Positions 45,964-57,400 of a stretch of DNA of 64,000 bases are shown here, one piece after another. The notes under the pieces are model-generated. The model saw only the letters and a list, made by a program, of their open reading frames with translations, made no database searches and was not told the DNA's origin. The position numbers and the translations under genes were made by a program. The DNA is from Neolentinus lepideus HHB14362 ss-1 (lineage: Eukaryota; Basidiomycota; Agaricomycetes; Gloeophyllales; Gloeophyllaceae). Where the stretch lies: the NCBI GenBank assembly GCA_001632425.1, contig KV425561.1, positions 372,001 to 436,000 on the forward strand. Reading direction: 5' to 3'. How positions within the stretch are numbered: the stretch's first letter is position 1; each line of letters begins with the position of its first letter.

Positions 45964-48913
45964 TTATGAAGCTCGCGCCTTCCCCAGCAGCTCGTTCAAC
46001 TTTACGGCCGCTGCCCCACTGCTCAAGGCAGCGTCCTTCCCACTAGGAGCCGCAGCAACGCCACCGCCCTGCCCGTTCACCTGCGGTTGATGTCCATGCG
46101 GGTGGGCGAACTGGACGTGATGCTGATGCGCGCTATGCGCCTGCCCATGCTGTCCGTGCAAATTGCTGCTCCTCCCGTTCAACATCAGCGAGAACCGCTT
46201 CGACTTAGGGTCCTCAGTAGGCCGCGCCGTAACCGCAGTCGTCTGCAGCGCGACCATGGGCAACGAGAATCGCTTATGTCTCCTCGCCGTATCCTCCTTC
46301 CTCGGGGAAACAGGTACACTCGACGCCCTGTCGTCCGCCATCTCCCCCAGCGAAACCGTAGAATCCCCTGGTCCATGAGCGGCTGAGCTCGGCGATGAAC
46401 TCTGCTCCTGCTCCTGCTCCTGCTCCTGAAACTCCTCAAGGATCTGCACGTAGCTCTTCGGCCTGTTGGGCGTCTTCGCGCGCATTCTCGACAACGGCGG
46501 AACGACGACCTCGCTTCCATCGTCGAGCGTTACGACACCTGACTCGCCTTCCGCGACGGCCTCCAACGGCCGTTTCGGACTACCCAAGTCAATGGCCATT
46601 AAAGCTGATGCTCGCGCGCCCACTCCGGGCAAGGCCAAGGACGGCATGGAGATGGACTGCCAAGACGGGAAATTAGACAGAGTTCCGATAGCTTGGGCAG
46701 GAGGCATAGCATCGGTGGGTGACGAGCCATCCTGAAGAATAGGAAAGACAGTCTCATAACACGCATCACACGCTCTGGCAGGTTTGTTCGAGTCTCTCGC
46801 GTTCGGATCGGAGATGAAAAAGGTCTGGAAGTATCCAACAACATGAGCACCGACGAACTCGGGACAGTAGAAGAAGCACTCACACTCCCCGAACAGCCTG
46901 CACAAACACATCGCCCACACAACCTACAATGATGCCTCCTCCTTCTCCACCCAAAAACCCGGCCACACCGCATACAACTCTCGGTCTTCCCGTCCGGTAT
47001 CCATATCGCTGGGACAAAGTGCTCAACCTTGCCTCTCCGCGGTCTCCGGTGATCGTCCTCCGGTAAATGAGGAAGAGCCTGAAGCGCCCGCCGTAGATGT
47101 TGGGTCGAAGACGACGAGGTGAGAGTCGAATTCGGGTGCATCACGTTCAGCGACACGAGCAGGGATGCTTTGGCGTTCCTGATCGCAGCAGCCCACCCGT
47201 CCCGCTCATCCTCAGTGCCTATATGCGCCATCAGAACACATACTCGTCAGGGTAGTCAGTCGCGCACTCACTTGCATACACAGCGAACGAAGCTTCCGGA
47301 CTCAACACCTCGAACCTCCTCTCATCCCCAGTCTCCATCCCCGGGCTCACCACCACGTCCAGATCGACCAGATCCACATGCCCCTTGTACACCCACTTCT
47401 CCTCCATCCCGCTACTCGCATATCGCACAACCTTCTTCCTGCTCGGGCTCATAGGCAGCGCCGAACCGGGGCTGGACGACAGGTTTGGCGTGGACTTGAG
47501 CGTCGGAAGCTCTGCCTCGCTCTTACTCCGCGTACGAAGTATCCGCGGCCGTGTCATGGCGCTCTTGCTACTGCTTGGGCGAGGGAATCCCCAGTCCCAG
47601 TCGTCGACTGCGTCGCCTCTTTCTGCTGACGCGAGCCAGACAAGGACATCCGAGAACAGCAGGAATTCACGCTCCTTGTGTGTGGAGGAGTCGAGCTGGA
47701 GCAAAGGAGCACGTTTAAGGAAGGTACGTCCAGGAGTTATGAGTTGGAAATTGGGTGGTAAGTTTGGGGTACTTCGTTGGAGCGCGAGCAGTGCGAGAGT
47801 CTGGGCGTGAGTATGTAAAGACGCGTTGAGTGAAACAGTGACTAGAGGCAGCACTCATTACTAAAAAGCACGCATATAACGAGGAACACATACTTTTCGA
47901 GACCAGAGTGTGGACAGCCGTGAGTGAGTCGGACTCGGGATCCTCTTCGTCGGTACATCCGATGAGATCCTTGAGCAGCAAAAGATACCTGGGACATCTT
48001 TGCACTATTGTCAATAACCAGTCCCGCAGTTTGAGCCGTCCACAACGTTCATGAGCTTCTTGCTGGGCAACAAAAGCCGCAAAAGCCGGCTTTATGTACA
48101 GGAGGGAATTGAGGGAGGCGATTGCAGTAGAGAACGAAGTAATGAAGGGAGTGTACATCGACAGATAAGGGAAGTGCGAGAGCAAGATAGGGGAGATTGG
48201 GGGAGGTGATGTAGCGTCCTGCGAATTGTTGAGGTATGTGGACAGGGAGGAGAAAAAAGCGCGGTGAAGATTCCAAATATCTATAAAGTTAGAAAATATA
48301 GATGTCAGCTCCGCGCGATCTAGTAACGGGCTGGAGGTCTCCAGTGACTCGATTATTGGCGTCAAGAAGTGCTGAAAGACGATATCATTAACATGAAACC
48401 AAGGACAGGAGGCACCCAAACGCACGGCGTAAATGAGATCCAGTCCATCGACATACGAGCGTTCTGTCTCATAAAATTCATGAATGATCTTCCTTCTCTT
48501 TGCTTGCTTGGCTTCTTCCAAGCCCTTGTCCTTGTCCTTCTTCCGGCTCTTCCTCTGCACCTCCAAGGACGTGGGCCGCGACTTGCTCTTCTTCACGGCA
48601 TTTTTGGCAACGACAGGCATAGACGCACCAGGCGCAGCCTGCTCCTCTGGTAACGAGTCAAAGGATGCTAAACTAGCAACAGACTGTCTGTTGAGTATAC
48701 TAGGCGATGTAGGCAGTGAAATCCGCCGGAACGGTAGATGGGGGGGTCGATGGAGATAGCTGGATGGCGGGTGAGAGTAAGGAGAACTGGGTTCCGTCGA
48801 AGGAAAGCTAACGATCGAAGGAGGGGCACTAGCTGCCTCGAATGAATCATGTACACCGTCAGCGAATCTATTCGGCTGAACTGAGTGTGAGACGCACCGA
48901 TGGTCATGGTCAT
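45964..48913 (-). CDS. Rho guanine-nucleotide exchange factor, DH-PH-FYVE (FGD-like)
   Basis: Predicted exchange factor for a Cdc42/Rho GTPase that binds endosomal phosphoinositides. Six exons (48913-48898, 48832-48426, 48371-47894, 47841-47272, 47218-46884, 46824-45964) encode 888 residues. After a Ser/Pro-rich leader, the DH domain runs from KIIHEFYETERSYVDGLDLI through FLTPIIESLE to LTIVQRCPRYLLLLKDL. A PH domain follows (FLLFSDVLVWLAS, then WVYKGHVDLVDLD, and DERDGWAAAIRNAK), with a long Ser/Arg insertion. The FYVE finger has CMRCGRVFGWRRRRHHCRLC, CVCAGCSGS and RACDACYE. The tail is disordered with a QEQEQEQEQ run and a His-rich patch. The short first exon (MTMTI) is inferred from splice phase. 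Intron 2 is 54 nt with no stop. Confidence 0.9.
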
Positions 48914-49926
48914 TTGAAGCAAGGAGCACGATAGCGTGCGAGACAAGTGGACTGTAGTCTGTTAAGGCGTCGCTGAGGTGACCGATGGACGCATCGGGAG
49001 CGGGACGGCGAGCGACCGCCAGTCTCAGCGGATGATACAAGCCCGACAAAGAAGCCCCTGTGTGCCGTCGGCACTCGGGCGTCTCTCCCACCTCCCATTT
49101 TGGATGCTGTGGCGTCTTAGCCACACTTCAATGACCCCCTGATGTCGTCGTCGTCAAGTAGCATTATTCCGTGTATCATTCTGCCATGCACGTTGTATGC
49201 GGGGCGGTCATGCTCCTTCGCTGCTTTCGGCCCTGAGCTCACGGCCGAAGATTAATCCCATCGACAAGAACATTAATGAGGGCATCATTAAATCACAACT
49301 TTATCGGTCAGACTAATTCAGAATCCAGTCGGTACCTGCTCTGCGCCTCTCGTCTCAGATACCGACATCTCGGAAACGCTGCCAGATACTGTCATACGTT
49401 GATTGGTGCTTCATCTAGCATCAAGAAAATCTCCATTCTGTTTTAGACTTATGTGCTCTTTCTAAAGTGAGCCAAGTCCGGGGCTTAAAGACAGAGACAG
49501 GAACAGACGGGATCTTTGAAGTCGAATCTTCCACAATTGTGCTCTGCAAAGGGCCACAACGTGACAGTGACTCGACGCGTTCCGCCAGCCGACGACTAGT
49601 TCAAACTTGAATGCATTGCACGTAAGCTACTCGGGTTCATCGACTCGGATGCGTTCGGTCTACAACTTATTCTTTCTTTGCTTTCGTCTGAACGATATTT
49701 ATATGGTCTGACATACGTATCAGCTACTATCAAGGCGACATAAACCAAGGTGTCCTTGGCGGCTGCTACGGGACCAACAGTGATGCTATTCTATTCTCCT
49801 CTATGTGGAGAAACGTGACGCTGCCTCTACCCTGATAGCAGATTGTCCTACCTGAACGCCAGGCAACTATGACATGTGCTATACCAGTACCGCAAGCAAA
49901 GTCCACAACCAATTCGAAGGGGGACT
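48914..49926. other. RhoGEF promoter and spacer
   Basis: Holds the promoter of the leftward RhoGEF gene. A minus-strand frame runs through 49990-49766 because the last mini-gene exon is open in a second frame. I regard that as read-through rather than a separate gene. Nothing else is recognised. Confidence 0.4.
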
Positions 49927-50426
49927 TTACTCGCCTTTGCCTGTGTATTCGAGGACAAATGCAGTAAACCTGAAAGAAGCAAGTGTCAGTCACTGGTCAC
50001 CAACGCTCGTATAATGACCTAGTACATGTCAGAGTCTGCGGCTGGCAAAGACGTGAGGGCCCCAACCATCTTCTTCCGCCGGCGTACCTCATCTACATCG
50101 TCATTGCGCCGCAGCCATCGCCACTGGAGAAGGAAAGACTGCACTTGCCTTATGACTGTCTTTTTCAACCTATAACCAGTGTATCCGAACGATACACAGC
50201 CCTGAATGGAATGAAGATGACAGGTCTGGGATAAGCAAGTGTCAGTCTCTACTGTTCACGTCACGATATGGCCTCGAACCAGAGAAGCAGCTGCGATTAG
50301 AAGCCTTGGGCCACGTCTTGCGCACAGCAAGTCGAGACCCTCTAGGCCACACAGCCATATTCTCTGGAGAAGCCACCGACTGATCTCGGAGACTGCACTT
50401 GCCTTACAATTCCGAAGTCCCAACAT
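49927..50426 (-). CDS. Tandem mini-gene B with GC-AG introns (hypothesis)
   Basis: Three exons (50426-50403, 50225-50149, 49969-49927) join into a 47-codon frame starting MLGLRNCKTCHLH and ending RFTAFVLEYTGKGE. Both introns (50226-50402 and 49970-50148; 177 and 179 nt) begin with GCAAGTGCAG and end with CTGACACTTGCTT followed by C/T-rich sequence and CAG. The unit is a diverged copy of mini-gene A just upstream. The peptide resembles nothing I know. Support is the conserved splice-like ends and the open joined frame. It may instead be a non-coding repeat. Confidence 0.35.
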
Positions 50427-50732
50427 TCCTTACGACCGTCTATTCAGCCCGTTGACTGCGGATCTAGTATTTCACCGCTTTGATAGAGGCAGATGCAACA
50501 AACCTGAAGATTAACAAGGTCAGCCTATTTACTGTTCGCTCCCATAATCTGGCCTTGCTCCAGGGCAGTTTATACGGTGAGAGGTCTTGAAGGCTTGACT
50601 GCGCGTCGTCTCCCCCGTACCACCAACGATGCTGGCACTGCCTCCATGGCCGCCAGCTATCTCGCTTGGAGAAGAACCAGACCGTATACGAATGTAACGC
50701 TGCACTTGCCTTGTATATACGCCTCGTCCTGC
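49927..50732 (-). repeat. Three tandem ~250-300 bp units with GCAAGTGCAG/CACTTGC ends
   Basis: Intron-like segments at 50709-50504, 50402-50226 and 50148-49970 each begin GCAAGTGCAG. The second and third end with CTGACACTTGC plus CAG, the first with the related CTGACCTTG. In the last two, the first seven bases (GCAAGTG) and the CACTTGC near the 3' end are complementary. Short exon-like pieces of 77-101 bases lie between them. The array is a tandem duplication whether or not it is expressed. Confidence 0.7.
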
Positions 50733-50780
50733 GCCGTACACGTTCTTGCGGAGGGGACGCCGGTCAAACTGCATGGTCAT
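50464..50780 (-). CDS. Tandem mini-gene A with GC-AG intron (hypothesis)
   Basis: Two exons (50780-50710, 50503-50464) give a 36-codon frame starting MTMQFDRRPLRKNVYG and ending RFVASASIKAVKY. A TATAAA on the minus strand (~50916-50921) and a pyrimidine-rich leader ending CTGTACAG precede the ATG. The 206-nt intron begins GCAAGTGCAG, a good match to the GC-donor consensus, and ends AATCTTCAG. The peptide is basic, without a signal sequence. The second exon is homologous to the last exon of mini-gene B (RF-V/T-A). Function unknown. Confidence 0.4.
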
Positions 50781-51763
50781 CTGTACAGAGAAGCGAGATG
50801 AGGTGAAAATAGATTCAGCGAAGAAAGATGGTGAAGGGTAAAGAAGGAAGGGGGAGAGTGAAGATGGGAAAGGAGGGAAGAGAAGTGGTGATGACAGAGG
50901 GTGAGCTGAGGGAAGTTTATATCCCTCCAGAGGGCGGTTGACATCGGACTTCGAATACGTTCGGCGGGATGGCTGGAGGCCGTATGACAACATGCGGCTG
51001 GGGAGGCTGGCAGACCGATGTCAGCCACCAATGGGGAGTCGACTTGTTCGAAAGTCCAGTACTAGTCCAGATTAGAATTAATGCTTGCCGACCATAATCC
51101 ATTCAAATTCTGAGCAATATTAATGGGAACCAGGGCGGGGGTAGGATGTCAACCAGAATATCGTCGATTTCAGAGTCAGTACTTGGCAAATAGTTCGTGA
51201 CTTGGTGAAGTTGTTCATACCCCTAGAACGATCCTGATTGGCTGTGTCGATGTGAAGGGAGACGCGTCGTGTGTGAAGAGCGCGTTTTGCCGGTGGCATC
51301 ATTCCGTTCGCGATCAACATCGACAACTCCTGAACTTGTTCTGTGTTCATCAGAACACCCATGGCGCTCGGAAGGCTAACTGCACATGTCTGTGGCTGCG
51401 TCAAGATGTAACTTCCATCTCGAGTTGAGCGGAAAGATGTGTTTGATGCAAGACGGTGTTAAACCATGCATTTCAAGAGTTTGGACTTTCACTTAGAGTC
51501 ACTTCTAAACCACTATATCGGCGATCAACGGATGCTTCATGTCAGTAACGCCATACGCTGCACATCATACTTAAGTGGCCTCGAGTTCTTCCCCCCAGTA
51601 CTGATTCCATAGCGCTGCTGCTTGAAAGCTTGAAGCTTGGCTTGAAGACGCAGAGACCCGAGCTTAACCCGGCTGAAAGGAGTCAGTCCACAGGAGACAC
51701 AATTCCCAAGAAGATTCTACAATTCTCCTATTTCCAGTGCCCACTGTATACTGTGTATTGGAG
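50781..51763. other. Spacer with one weak minus-strand frame
   Basis: Contains the TATAAA-like element and C/T-rich leader before mini-gene A, and the promoter of the wax-synthase-like gene at 51764. A minus-strand frame at 51404-51120 (with EQVQELSMLIANGMM) is mildly protein-like but isolated. Nothing else is recognised. Confidence 0.4.
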
Positions 51764-53630
51764 ATGGAGAAGATGGACTTCCAACTGGTGCAGACATCCA
51801 TTCCTTGGCTCGCGCCGCGTCCTCTCACAATCCTTGGAGCAGTCACCCCGCCACTATGTTACTATCTTGCTCTTCTTCTACTCCCGCCGTTTTTACCGTC
51901 TACTGCTGACAAGGTTACGCAGCCAGCCCAGAGTAGCTCCTCGGGCTCGTTCGCTATATGCGTTCTCCGATGCATCCTCGCTTTCTGGAGCTTTCTCACC
52001 TTCCTGGTCCTCCCCTTCCGGTACTACGTTCCTGTATCAAGCGCATTCACGTACCAGCTCGGGCTCATCGGATGGTACGCCCCTACTACTCCTTTCCTTC
52101 AAATTTCAAATTAACCTATCTGGATCGCAGGTATGGCGCCGGCCGCGTCTTCGAACTCTTTGTCCTCGTACCTCTCCTCCCCTTGCACCCACCCACGCAT
52201 ATGCGCTATCAATCCGACTCCCCGCCTATCTCTCCCACCACGCCTACCTCTACCCTACTTGATGAATCGGACCCACCGGCACGCATCTTTAAAGACATGG
52301 ATACCTCGCCACAGAACACTGATGATGCTGCCGTGAAAGGGTGGTGGGAGCGCACCGTGTGGGCGTTGGACTTAGTGACTGCGATGGGAGGTGTCGGATG
52401 GGACTGGGCGACTGCCGACGTGAGGTACGAAGGTTCATTTCTATACTTGTATTCTCTGTCCTGTCCCTAACGTTAAACCCTCTTTTCAGGCACACCCCAT
52501 TGCGCTGGCATCCCTCGCCATCCACTCAACCTTACCGCCTCCTCACCTCGCTTCTGCCACTGCTCTTCTTGTCACTTGCAGGGCTGCGGTACCTGCACCC
52601 CCAACCTTCGGAATCGATTTTCGACTTGCCGATCCTAACAAGAGCGGCGTTCGTTGCCTGCCTCGGCATAGCGCTATATACATTATTTGACGTTGCCTAT
52701 ACAGCTGCTGCGTTTATCGTGGTAAGTAATACTCTCTTGACTTCTGCAAAACTTACGGAAACTTCTATATATGCGCAATTTAGGGCCTGATCGTCCATTG
52801 CATGGACCTCCACAAACGAAAAATTGTCTACAACTCCTTGCTGTCTTTCCCACCACTGTACATGCATCCGCTCATGGAGGTGTGCTCCCTGAGAGATTTC
52901 TGGAGTCGCGGGTGGCATAGGCTATTTGCGCGGTATTTGTGAGTGCACTCTGGCTCGTAAACACTGCCCGTATGCGTCTCAAATCTCGACAATGATCAGT
53001 TGACAGTTTGGTGTACGGAGTATGGCCCGGTCATGTCCTTGCACTTGCCATTCAACGGATGTTTTGTCCATCTTTGCCGACCACACCCTTGCGGTCCGAG
53101 CCTCGCATCGCCTGCGACGCTCAGTCATGTCACGGTCCTTCCACTTCCCCGTCCAAACCCGCCCACCCGTACATCCACACCTCCCGTTATCCCCGGCGCA
53201 CAACCACCCTCTCTGCGCAGTCAGGCGGAGAGTGGGGCAAAGTCCTCGGTGCCTTCGCCATCAGCGGGGTCATACACTCCATAGGGGATCGCAACGCCTT
53301 GGTGCACTTCACACCACAAGGCTGGACGTATGCTGGGGAGTTCTGGTTCTTTGTGCTGAATGGGGTAGGGGTCGTCATTGAGCTTGAGGTGAGACGTGTA
53401 GTTAAGGAGATGAGGAAGAAACGCGGAGGAGAGACGGAGAGATGGTATGATGCGTATGTGGGGAAGGTGTGGACGTTCGGTGCGTTGCTAGCTACAGGCA
53501 CATTGTTCGCGGACGGGTGGGTCAGGTCTGGGGTGAGTGGTTCTGCGCCATCGAGAGCGTAAGGTTGCTGATCGGTTTGGTGATGTAGATTATTTGGGAG
53601 ATGACTGGTGGGCATGTTTGGAGGCGATAA
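51764..53630 (+). CDS. Wax-synthase-domain membrane acyltransferase
   Basis: Multi-pass membrane O-acyltransferase of the MBOAT-like wax-synthase group. Fungal members acetylate or acylate secondary metabolites. Six exons (51764-52074, 52131-52424, 52490-52721, 52784-52938, 53007-53532, 53589-53630) encode 519 residues. Several hydrophobic helices are visible (PLCYYLALLLLPPF, CILAFWSFLTFLVLPF, SLLPLLFLSLAGLRYL). The family signature is SLRDFWSRGWHRLFARYL, and a likely catalytic His lies in AFAISGVIHSIGDRNA. The C-terminus has two more hydrophobic helices and ends HVWRR. Splice phases fit throughout. The substrate cannot be inferred. Confidence 0.88.
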
Positions 53631-54979
53631 TCTTGAAAAGCTGCTTCTCGGTCGCTTGCAGGTCCTAATAACTTATAGTTGTATTATGTTCGGAGACCAT
53701 ACGCATTAGGTGGGACTCGGATGGATGATGGTACATTAGGGAGGGTCCGGAATGATCCGATGGGGGTTCTCGGGCTCCGGTAGAAGGACCATAGAGGTGG
53801 GTGATTGTAAGACTAACGACTCATATGTGGGCATATGTTGATGTAGCCTGGCGGTGACGGTACTCGAGTGGTCGTTGCTGAACGCTGATGTTGCACTGTG
53901 AATAACAGGTCTGATTTATCGCGTGTTGTTGCAAGGATGTTACCAAAGCACCAACTGTCCGTCTCCATTTTCCGGCCATTTAGGATGTAACGAGCCTACC
54001 CAAAAAGAATGGTAGTCTGGAAGAAGGCAGACCGGGTAGTTGTCGAATGGTGATAAGCATGCCTCTGTAGTCGTCGAGTTCGCTTGCGCAGCGCTTCCAT
54101 ATGCCGACCGTCCCCCTTCCGGTCTGCCCTCGTCCTTGGGGGGCTAGGTCGCCCAGGTTATGATCGAACGTCCTCACAGAAGTGGTTCCTACTGCGACGC
54201 ATATTAATTCATACGAACTGAACGATTGGTTTGCATGGAAAGTACACACCCGTATCACTGCATTTATGGACGTCAGTGCGGCGACGGTGATTTCTTCCTT
54301 TGTTTCGATATCATCAAGGCGTTCCCTAGAATGTTGGCTGCGAACCTCCAGAAAGTAACTCACAATTGCCTGGGACGCGTTCCGAAGACGCGTTTAATTC
54401 GCGATCGAACGAGATTTGACTGCACCATTAGGATCGCGAGGAGCTCAGTGGAATCCAGCACAATCAGAACCCACCACAACCAGCTCGGCAATTCAGAGAA
54501 AAATCCACTGGGGATTTTGTTCTGTGATGAACCATGATGCACTCTGACCATTGTTCGCCTATTGGCCGCGATTTCGCGATTTATGCGCCGCTAGAATGAG
54601 AGAATTGCAGATATCGAGCGACAGAGCATCGTAGAAAATCCGAAAAAAATTAGGCGTCTTCATTTCAGTAAACGCCTGAGTTTGAGGAGGTTCACAGTGG
54701 CTGTCAGCTCGCTAGGGTCTTTCGGGGGGTGCCAGCATCGTCGTGGCGGGACCCGTGCGCATCCGACGTTAGCCGATCGCGAAGTCCGACGTACTCGCGT
54801 GACCAGCCACAGGGCTTGCTCTGAACCTCTGGCTCGTTCTCTCGACCTTGTTGTATGCAGCTGTTTTCTTCGAAGTCCTGTAGCAGAGACTTGGGCTTGT
54901 GCTGACTGTGATGCTAGAGAGTACCTGTTATCAGTGATGCACTGGGATCGGATATGGAGATTCTTACGACGGACTTGAG
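53631..54979. other. Spacer with an isolated minus-strand frame
   Basis: A 127-codon minus-strand frame (54363-53980, with RERLDDIETKEEITVAALTS) looks protein-like but has no ATG at its start and no partner exon. It could be a remnant. The rest shows no supported gene. Confidence 0.35.
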
Positions 54980-54983
54980 GCTG

Positions 54984-55060
54984 TCTTAGCTACGTCTTAC
55001 CACTGTCTTAAGAGGTCTTAAATTGTCTTAAAAGGTCTTACGCTCTCTTACGCTCTCTTA
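54984..55060 (+). repeat. TCTTA array in 10-11 bp register
   Basis: TCTTA starts at 54984, 54995, 55006, 55016, 55026, 55036, 55046 and 55056, with a further copy 22 bp earlier at 54962. The five or six bases between them vary (ACG, CACTG, AGAGG, AATTG, AAAGG, CGCTC, CGCTC). The spacing equals one DNA helix turn, so all copies lie on the same face of the double helix. It may be a degenerate minisatellite or a phased protein-binding or bent-DNA element. Confidence 0.7.
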
Positions 55061-56542
55061 AACCCTAAGTTGTGGCTTCTAGCTGCTCGTTGCTATACCT
55101 GCATATATCAGTTCACACATCAATAATCCGGCGGTTACTTGCACTGAATTTTGTTTGGTCTTCATGTCAACAGCATTCGGTACCGGTCTTGTGTATTCTG
55201 GATCTTTGCTCATGCAGTTATCGGTCTTGGTCTTGATACTTCAACTACTGCGTTGTTCTCGCCGCCCATCTTGAAGCCGCTATCTTGAAGCCGTCTGATT
55301 TTGGCGATAACACATTTATGTAATGGAGAGTTGTTCGTACGCATGGTACAGAGGTGTGTATGTCGTTTTATTGCTTTCGATTGTTTTGTCGCTCTTGCTA
55401 TGGTTGTGGATGTCACAAGCCTTGTTGTGGCGGAATTATTGGGGCATGAGTGCTGCGATGTTCAGGCCTTACGGGCTTCATTCACGTTAATGATTTTGAG
55501 GCAAACAGTTGTCTGGTGCTATTGCTTAGCGCTTGAATTCAATGTCATGGATGATGAGAGCTGAAAAGAAAGTGACTCGCCTCGCGTGTTTGATCTTTAT
55601 CACGCGACTGTCACAGCGTGACTTGTCACGATGCGGTACACCGTGAATATTCCCATTGCATAGAGTGTATTGGGTCCATTGAAGGAGATTTCGAGAGCTA
55701 GGCTGACGAAGACATGATACAGAATGAGAATAACATGCTCTCCTGCGTGGAGTTGAAGCTTTAGCCGTCTGCGCCTTGATATCGGGTACTTGGAAGGTGA
55801 AGTAGGAGGCGTGCGGGGAAGGCACGGAAGCAGATTCGACCAAGAAAGATCGATCAAGGACGTCGAGTGTGCACACACCTTTCTACCTCATAACGCAGTG
55901 GTCCACTGTGAGGAATACATTCGCATTTCGCTCATCCGACCTCTCGAACATGGACTGGTAACAGTCCATTTTGAGACACTGCTGCTTAGTCCCCTTGCTA
56001 AGCCGCCGTTGAATATTGGAATTCCTTCAGTTCTTGCGTGAGGGTCGGCATTCGGGGCATGCTCTGAGGGCGACTAGGTGTGGACATCTCAGGATAAAGT
56101 ATCTCGAACGTGACCAGCAAGAGTACCCGATCCTTGGAATCGAGGACAGGGGGAAAGATGTGCTCGCTCTGCCGCGACCATTTTGCACTGGAAGGCAGGG
56201 AACTGAATCAGGGCTGGAATCATGCTTCAGAAGTCAGTGGATCGTCACGATGCGTTCGACCCGCCATCGAAGACCTGTAATGGATCATCAAGCGGTTATC
56301 AAACGCGACTCGCGTCTTCCCTGGTTCTCAGTCCCCGCTTCCCCGAAAAGGACAAAATGCTGCGTCGCGCGACGGCCTTCTCTCAAACCTTGATGAGGGC
56401 AATATAGTTCGTGAGTATAAAGTGGACAAAACCCGCGAGGGCGGCCTTTTGCTCTCTGTTTCTTCCCTTCATGTCCTGCCTGCCATTCCTTTAGATTTGT
56501 TTTAGCGCCTTTTACCCGTTGCTTTCCTGCTTTACCCTCGTT
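55061..56542. other. Spacer with unplaced coding-like fragments
   Basis: Minus-strand frames at 55878-55600 (LHAGEHVILILYHVFVSLAL, hydrophobic) and near 56050-55890 (EGIPIFNGGLARGLSSSV) look protein-like but do not join into one model. A plus-strand frame at 56016-56393 overlaps them. I cannot name a gene. The last ~150 bp carry a C/T-rich leader for the gene at 56543. Confidence 0.3.
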
Positions 56543-57113
56543 ATGCTACGCCGCACCGAACCCACCTATCCTTCCTTTAGTCTGGTCGTCAATGCAGCGT
56601 CAGAGGATCCTTACGACCTGCCTCCTTATCAACCATATGTGGGCCGGCATACCCACCCCTACTCTGCCTGTTGCCGCACTAGGACCGAAGACCCATTGAC
56701 GGTAAGTTGTTGACGTGTTGAGCCTTCGTATTCGACTCATTATTGGGACAGAGTACAGTAGAGTATCGATATGAAGATCAGTCACTCCCGGATGACCCTT
56801 CGGTCATTCCAGAATTGTCATGGGTGTGTAACCCCCTCTCCGATTGTCTTCGTTACTTAGGCCCTGGTAGTCTGACTTCTGGGCGCCCGATGAGGTGGCC
56901 GCCAATCTGCAGGCCGCGTTGGAAAATCGTGATACTACCAGGGGCTCCATATCGCGACGCCGTCGGTTCTCCGACTTGGTCATAGTGAGTATTACTAATA
57001 TTTCACGCTCGTCGCTGTTCAAATGTCGCCAGGACTTGGCCCACATTGTTGTAAGGAAATGCTCGGTTAAGCTCTTCAAGCGGAGGCGAAAGACGAACGC
57101 GCAGCAAACGTAG
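56543..57113 (+). CDS. Hypothetical small basic protein
   Basis: Four exons (56543-56701, 56752-56823, 56871-56984, 57033-57113) join into 141 residues. I do not recognise a family. The N-terminal half is Tyr/Pro-rich (DPYDLPPYQPYVGR). The middle is acidic (VEYRYEDQSLPDD, SDFWAPDEVAANL). The end is strongly basic (SVKLFKRRRKTNAQQT), suggesting a nuclear or nucleic-acid-bound protein. All three introns are phase 0 with regular ends, and the frame is open only after splicing, which supports a real gene. Confidence 0.65.
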
Positions 57114-57400
57114 GATCTCGATCTGTCAACGTAAACAGAATAAAAGAGAATGTATCCTCCGTGGAAGGGTTGCTTATATGTATATTGCTGATTGGTTTGA
57201 TTTTGTATCATAGTCTTCCCATCCTGTCCTTTGGTATCCTACTATTGTCCTACTCTCTGTCGTATAATGCAAACAAGACTCGTTAAAAGCCCGTTAGAAT
57301 GCTCATTTATGTTTGCTCTTTGTCCTCACCGATGACATCCCGGAAAATCGCACATTTCCGATGGAATATCTTAGTCCATTCCGCTCTCAAAACTATAGAA

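Noticed and set aside
47715..49124. A single 469-codon frame for the RhoGEF start beginning at 49124.
   Set aside because: It begins at a GTG, reads through two introns, and the DH-domain motifs are restored only after splicing from the ATG at 48913.
55055..55067. TAAACCCTAAG (and AAACCCTAACC near 9892) look like the telomeric repeat CCCTAA.
   Set aside because: Each is barely more than one repeat unit. No array is present, so this is within chance.
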